From a virus, in IMG/VR virus record IMGVR_UViG_3300017971_000224, positions 40,104-104,103 of that record: a stretch of 64,000 nucleotides of DNA. One strand, given 5' to 3'. The notes beneath the pieces were generated by a model. The model ran no database searches. It was not told the origin of the DNA and was given only the letters and a program-made list of their open reading frames with translations. Made by a program: the position numbers and the translations under genes. This document shows, one piece after another, positions 60,935 through 64,000 of this stretch (position 1 is the stretch's first letter; each line of letters starts with the position of its first letter).

Positions 60935-61374
60935 GGAAATTTTCTCCTACCGGCGTCATCTTTGCCATATTTATCAAGGCAATAATCACACTCCTTATTA
61001 CCACGAAATCCTTCTTCATCTAGAACTTGTTTTTCTAGTTCACAAAACCACCAACGAAGATTTTGTCGTGGTTCGTTGCTAAAACCATGCTCTACAGCAG
61101 ACAAATTACTAGATGCAAATTTGCCGTATCTCATAAACTCAAGTGCTCGCATGACGCCGAATGCCTCACAGTACCATGGGCAATTGCAGGATAAAGAGAC
61201 TCTGTCTGTGTCTTCACCGTGATTTCTGAGAGCGTCCCTGGACGCGTGTAGCAGTGCTTTGATAGTGCTTTCTGTTTCTTTGATTATGACATCTGTCAAT
61301 TTTTTTAGTCTGACTGTTGACGTCAAGCCTTCGCGAAAGTATTTTGGTTTGTTGTTATTTGGTAATGAGCTCAT
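60931..61374 (-). CDS. hypothetical protein with Cys clusters
   Basis: 147 residues. LSCNCPWYCEAF and CDYCLDKYG suggest metal binding. Unknown. Confidence 0.66.
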   Translation of the reverse strand: MSSLPNNNKPKYFREGLTSTVRLKKLTDVIIKETESTIKALLHASRDALRNHGEDTDRVSLSCNCPWYCEAFGVMRALEFMRYGKFASSNLSAVEHGFSNEPRQNLRWWFCELEKQVLDEEGFRGNKECDYCLDKYGKDDAGRRKFP

Positions 61375-61377
61375 TTA

Positions 61378-61602
61378 TTACCTCTCGATCGTATCGCCAG
61401 CTGGAATAACTTCTACTTCTATATATGGAAAATGTTTTTTTACATACGCCACACCACATCTATATGCAACATCAAACGATAATGTAAGTGGTTCTATACT
61501 GACGTGCGCCGGGAATGGAGAAGGAAAATTAGTTTTTAAAAAGACTTTGTCAGTTGCGTGTGCCAGTATAACTGTGGCTTTAACAAATCGTAGACCGTAC
61601 AT
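61378..61602 (-). CDS. hypothetical protein
   Basis: 74 residues, beta-rich; overlaps the next gene by one base. Unknown. Confidence 0.66.
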   Translation of the reverse strand: MYGLRFVKATVILAHATDKVFLKTNFPSPFPAHVSIEPLTLSFDVAYRCGVAYVKKHFPYIEVEVIPAGDTIER

Positions 61603-61976
61603 TATATTATTCCTATATATTTAAGTAAAGCCATGGCGATTAGAACAAATAATGATAATACACCAATTACAATACATATTAGAACGAATGCGACTATGAT
61701 TTCTATTATTGTAAAACCTTTATTTAGATTTGATTTATTTCTTTTTATTAATTTCATTATCTCGTCTATCTTTACTTCTACAGCTCCAGCGGCTATTGCT
61801 TTTTCTTGAAGCTGTTCATCAAGCTCATAGCAAGGATGTAATTTTGTATTTAAGAATTTCGAACGATCCAATCCAAGTTTTTCTTCAGCAAACTTATGAA
61901 GGAATTTGACATCACCATCAGATATTAGTTTTTGATTATGTATCATCATCTTTTTTGGGCGCGGATATAGCGGCAT
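61602..61976 (-). CDS. tail-anchored membrane protein with N-terminal PRPK tag
   Basis: 124 residues after GAGGA. Starts MPLYPRPKKM; C-terminal TM helix (FTIIEIIVAFVLICIVIGVLSLFVLIAMALL). Unknown function; the tag on a membrane protein argues against a purely DNA-binding role. Confidence 0.7.
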   Translation of the reverse strand: MPLYPRPKKMMIHNQKLISDGDVKFLHKFAEEKLGLDRSKFLNTKLHPCYELDEQLQEKAIAAGAVEVKIDEIMKLIKRNKSNLNKGFTIIEIIVAFVLICIVIGVLSLFVLIAMALLKYIGII

Positions 61977-62325
61977 CTTTTCCTCTGTTCTTTTTGAAGC
62001 AATTGCGTATTACTTGCATCTTCCAATATGTGTCAATCAGAATGCAAAGTTGACGTACAGATACATCTATTGTAGCTGTGTCGCCGTTCATGGTGCGCAT
62101 GCCATAATCGGCTTCAGAAAGTAATCTCGTTATTTCTTTGTCATTGAGAGTGCTGTAATCTTGATCTCTAGCACATGTGATGAGATTGACTAATTTCTTT
62201 TGATCGTTGTCTGATAGAAGCGGTGTTTCTATCTCTTTCAAATCTCCAGTTGAAATGTAGAACGTATGTGTTTTCGCACGTGGATATTTTTGTTTTTCCG
62301 CGTGTTTTTTTATTTTGTACGGCAT
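61936..62325 (-). CDS. hypothetical protein with basic N-terminus
   Basis: 129 residues after GGAGG. N-terminal KIKKHAEKQKYPRAK, a weak form of the tag. Unknown. Confidence 0.68.
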   Translation of the reverse strand: MPYKIKKHAEKQKYPRAKTHTFYISTGDLKEIETPLLSDNDQKKLVNLITCARDQDYSTLNDKEITRLLSEADYGMRTMNGDTATIDVSVRQLCILIDTYWKMQVIRNCFKKNRGKDAAISAPKKDDDT

Positions 62326-62344
62326 GGCGATAACCTCCGACGGT

Positions 62345-62353
62345 TATATACCA
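62345..62353 (-). promoter_or_regulatory. TGGTATATA box
   Basis: Exact shared 9-mer, 19 bp before the ATG at 62325 and reading leftward. Confidence 0.55.
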
Positions 62354-62361
62354 CAATGCCT

Positions 62362-63399
62362 TTATTTTTTTACTGACAAAATGGCATCACGAATAGCGAT
62401 TGCGAGATTGTAGGCGAGGGGTGGGGCCACTGAGTTTCCAATCTGCCCAAGAACAGAATAGATCGGGCCACTGAAAACGTAGTCCTTTGGGAATCCCTGG
62501 ATGATTTTGATGTCCTCGAGCGACAGCCTGTAGCACCCGTGGTTCTTTCCTTGTACAGCCTTGTCCAGAGCATCCAAACGCGTCTTCTGGATGCCGTGTG
62601 CCCAAATCTGGAGCTTCTCCCACACGCCTTTGGCGTAGGCTGAGTTCATGATGGAGGTTGTTGGATTCTTCTTCTTGAGGCCAGAAGTCAATGTTGGTGC
62701 CAATGTGTCGAATCCGATGGCTGGCAATCCGAGAGCTTCGCGCACGCCCATCTCGAAGCTGTGTGTGGGTAACGGTATGTGGAAATTCTTCATAAATTTC
62801 TTATTTCTGAACCCAATGAAAAACACGCGTTGTCGATTCTGTGGGCATCCGAAATCGTTGGCGTGCAACAAGCATTTGATAGTAGTGTACTTTTCATCTC
62901 TTGCCGGGATGAATATCTGCTCGCGCACGTACTCGTAGAAGCGATCGGAGAGAATGTTGGGGACATTTTCAATCAAGAAGATTTTCGGTCGTAGTGTTTT
63001 GACGATCTGCATGAACGCAGGGATCATGTCGCGTTCATCATCACCCCCCTTCAGCTTCCCATTTTTCGAGAACGGTTGGCACGGAGGGCCGCCAATGATG
63101 ACATCTGGTTTGTCATATTTTCTGAAATCTGTTTCCGTCACATCGCCATGAACCTTGATTTTTTGATGGTTTAGGCGAAGTGTGTTGGCTGATTTGTCGT
63201 GGGTCTCATTGAAGCAGAGGATGTCGAAGCCCGCGCGAATGAACCCTAGATCCAGTCCGCCACATCCGCTGAATAACGATATGGTTTTGATGCCGTTTTT
63301 TTTCAATTGTTGAATGAAATCACCAGGTTCAATTTTCGGTGTAGGAACCTTATAATTTTGTTTCATTTTCTTCGTTTTTGGTCTAGGTTTTAGTTGCAT
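62362..63399 (-). CDS. DNA (cytosine-5) methyltransferase
   Basis: 345 residues, AAGGAGG ribosome site. Motifs I SLFSGCGGLDLGF, IV GGPPCQPFSKNG (catalytic Cys), VI IENVPN, VIII QNRQRVFFIGF, IX RLSLEDIKIIQGFP, X QIGNSVAPPLA. Target site not known. N-terminus carries KPRPKTKK, the tag. Protects phage DNA from host restriction or marks it. Confidence 0.95.
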   Translation of the reverse strand: MQLKPRPKTKKMKQNYKVPTPKIEPGDFIQQLKKNGIKTISLFSGCGGLDLGFIRAGFDILCFNETHDKSANTLRLNHQKIKVHGDVTETDFRKYDKPDVIIGGPPCQPFSKNGKLKGGDDERDMIPAFMQIVKTLRPKIFLIENVPNILSDRFYEYVREQIFIPARDEKYTTIKCLLHANDFGCPQNRQRVFFIGFRNKKFMKNFHIPLPTHSFEMGVREALGLPAIGFDTLAPTLTSGLKKKNPTTSIMNSAYAKGVWEKLQIWAHGIQKTRLDALDKAVQGKNHGCYRLSLEDIKIIQGFPKDYVFSGPIYSVLGQIGNSVAPPLAYNLAIAIRDAILSVKK

Positions 63400-63426
63400 T
63401 TGTCACTTCCTCCTTGACTATTAGCA

Positions 63427-63455
63427 GTATAGTCGGCTAAATTAGCCTAGTCAAT
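63427..63455 (-). promoter_or_regulatory. sigma70 promoter of the methyltransferase with embedded operator
   Basis: Leftward TTGACT, 17-bp spacer, TATACT. The spacer holds the 13-bp palindrome GGCTAAATTAGCC (63436-63448), ideally placed for repression. Confidence 0.75.
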
Positions 63456-63467
63456 GTTAAAAATTCT

Positions 63468-63497
63468 TGACAAATGTTTCCTAGGTGATGGTATATA
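63468..63497 (+). promoter_or_regulatory. divergent promoter with TGGTATATA
   Basis: Rightward TTGACA, 18-bp spacer, TATATA; 19 bp to the ATG at 63517. It faces the Dcm promoter, making a divergent control region. Confidence 0.7.
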
Positions 63498-63516
63498 GAA
63501 AAAATTGAGGTAAAAC

Positions 63517-63930
63517 ATGTCAGAGATCTGCACCTACGTTGAGTTCTACTTTTCCGGTATGCTCTTTCCTGAAGTATCACGTCAGGAGATGGATTCTGAT
63601 GACTACCGTGAAGTGCGGCAAGACATGCCAGGAAGGTCATATGCCTTTGCATTCAACAGAATTGAAACGATCACCGTTGAATTCTCAAATGGAGTCAGAC
63701 GAAAAATTACGCAAAGTCTTGGAAGAAGTCCTATTTATTATCCGGATGGAAAGGTTTTTAGCATTGCAGAGATTAAAGAACAAAAACCTGATTCGGTGTT
63801 GTATAGAAATATGTGTGTGAATGATTGGGATGCAGTCGTTTGCACAAAGCAAGGTAATTACCAGCATTTAGAAGAAGGTGATGTAGTTTTTGGTGAGAAT
63901 TATAGCTTCACGTATAAGAGACGAAAATGA
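63517..63930 (+). CDS. hypothetical protein
   Basis: 137 residues after TTGAGG. Beta-rich with AFNRIETITVEFSNGVRR and SPIYYPDGKVF. Unknown function; first gene of the rightward block. Confidence 0.7.
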   Translation: MSEICTYVEFYFSGMLFPEVSRQEMDSDDYREVRQDMPGRSYAFAFNRIETITVEFSNGVRRKITQSLGRSPIYYPDGKVFSIAEIKEQKPDSVLYRNMCVNDWDAVVCTKQGNYQHLEEGDVVFGENYSFTYKRRK

Positions 63931-64000
63931 GTTGGAAGAGCGGTACTGAATTATATGAAGCAATAATGGACGCTTTGCGTAAAACAGGATTGTCTCACGA
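63927..64000 (+). CDS. hypothetical protein, start only (runs off window)
   Basis: ATG overlaps the previous stop as ATGA; the first codons read MSWKSGTELYEAIMDALRK. Cut by the window edge. Confidence 0.6.
   Translation, partial: MSWKSGTELYEAIMDALRKTGLSH

Overview
The window looks like part of a large tailed double-stranded DNA phage genome; no virion structural gene is visible. Genes are short, tightly packed and often overlap by 1-4 bases. There are three transcription blocks: rightward 1-19.5 kb, leftward 19.5-63.4 kb, and rightward again from 63.5 kb. The phage carries its own replication and repair genes, a nucleotide supply gene, two DNA methyltransferases and about 25 tRNA or tRNA-like genes. 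Two hints point weakly to a Myxococcota-like host: a sigma-region-4-like protein with a Cys-rich N-terminus (13.3 kb) and a DSDCP-type cysteine motif (26.9 kb). The host is inference only.

Region 1 (1-19.5 kb, +): the end of a protein with 120 consecutive aspartates; DNA polymerase III alpha interrupted by a 145-residue mini-intein; a histone-tailed HU protein; a possible recombination mediator; an SSB; a RecA/UvsX recombinase; SbcD and SbcC; a B12-dependent ribonucleotide reductase; a Dam-like methylase; a DnaQ-like exonuclease; a RuvC-like resolvase; and a family 4 uracil-DNA glycosylase. Together they form a replication, recombination and repair module.

Region 2 (19.5-31 kb, -): tRNA genes interspersed with small genes (MazG-like, a repeated-HTH protein, a PD-(D/E)XK-like nuclease, an HNH endonuclease) and an apparent two-gene unit encoding a TROVE/Ro60-like vWA protein and an ARPP-1-like protein. 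Three RNA signals stand out. All five tRNAs with leucine anticodons have short variable arms. Two adjacent tRNA-like genes carry 61-69 nt inserts that share a motif. Two unexplained structured RNA elements share the same closing helix.

Region 3 (31-49.9 kb, -): a sigma factor, a DUF932 protein, a GHKL ATPase with a C-terminal HExxH motif, a SMARCAL1-like helicase, and many small Cys-rich or unknown genes. The DNA is visibly GC-richer from about 35 to 49 kb. Short TAGCC/GGCTA palindromes recur at gene ends and promoters.

Region 4 (49.9-51.5 kb): a non-coding control region with palindromes, a near-ideal CRP operator, a 250-bp array with an exact 10-bp period (YA-N6-YA, 25 of 25 units) and a tandem ~20-bp repeat.

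Region 5 (51.5-63.4 kb, -): about 30 small genes including an alarmone-hydrolase-like HD protein, lipoproteins, Zn-ribbon proteins and a C5 cytosine methylase. A divergent promoter pair lies at 63.4-63.5 kb.

Two signals run across the whole window: a short basic x-P-R-P-K motif at the extreme N- or C-terminus of seven to ten unrelated proteins, and a TGGTATATA promoter-like box upstream of seven transcription units.
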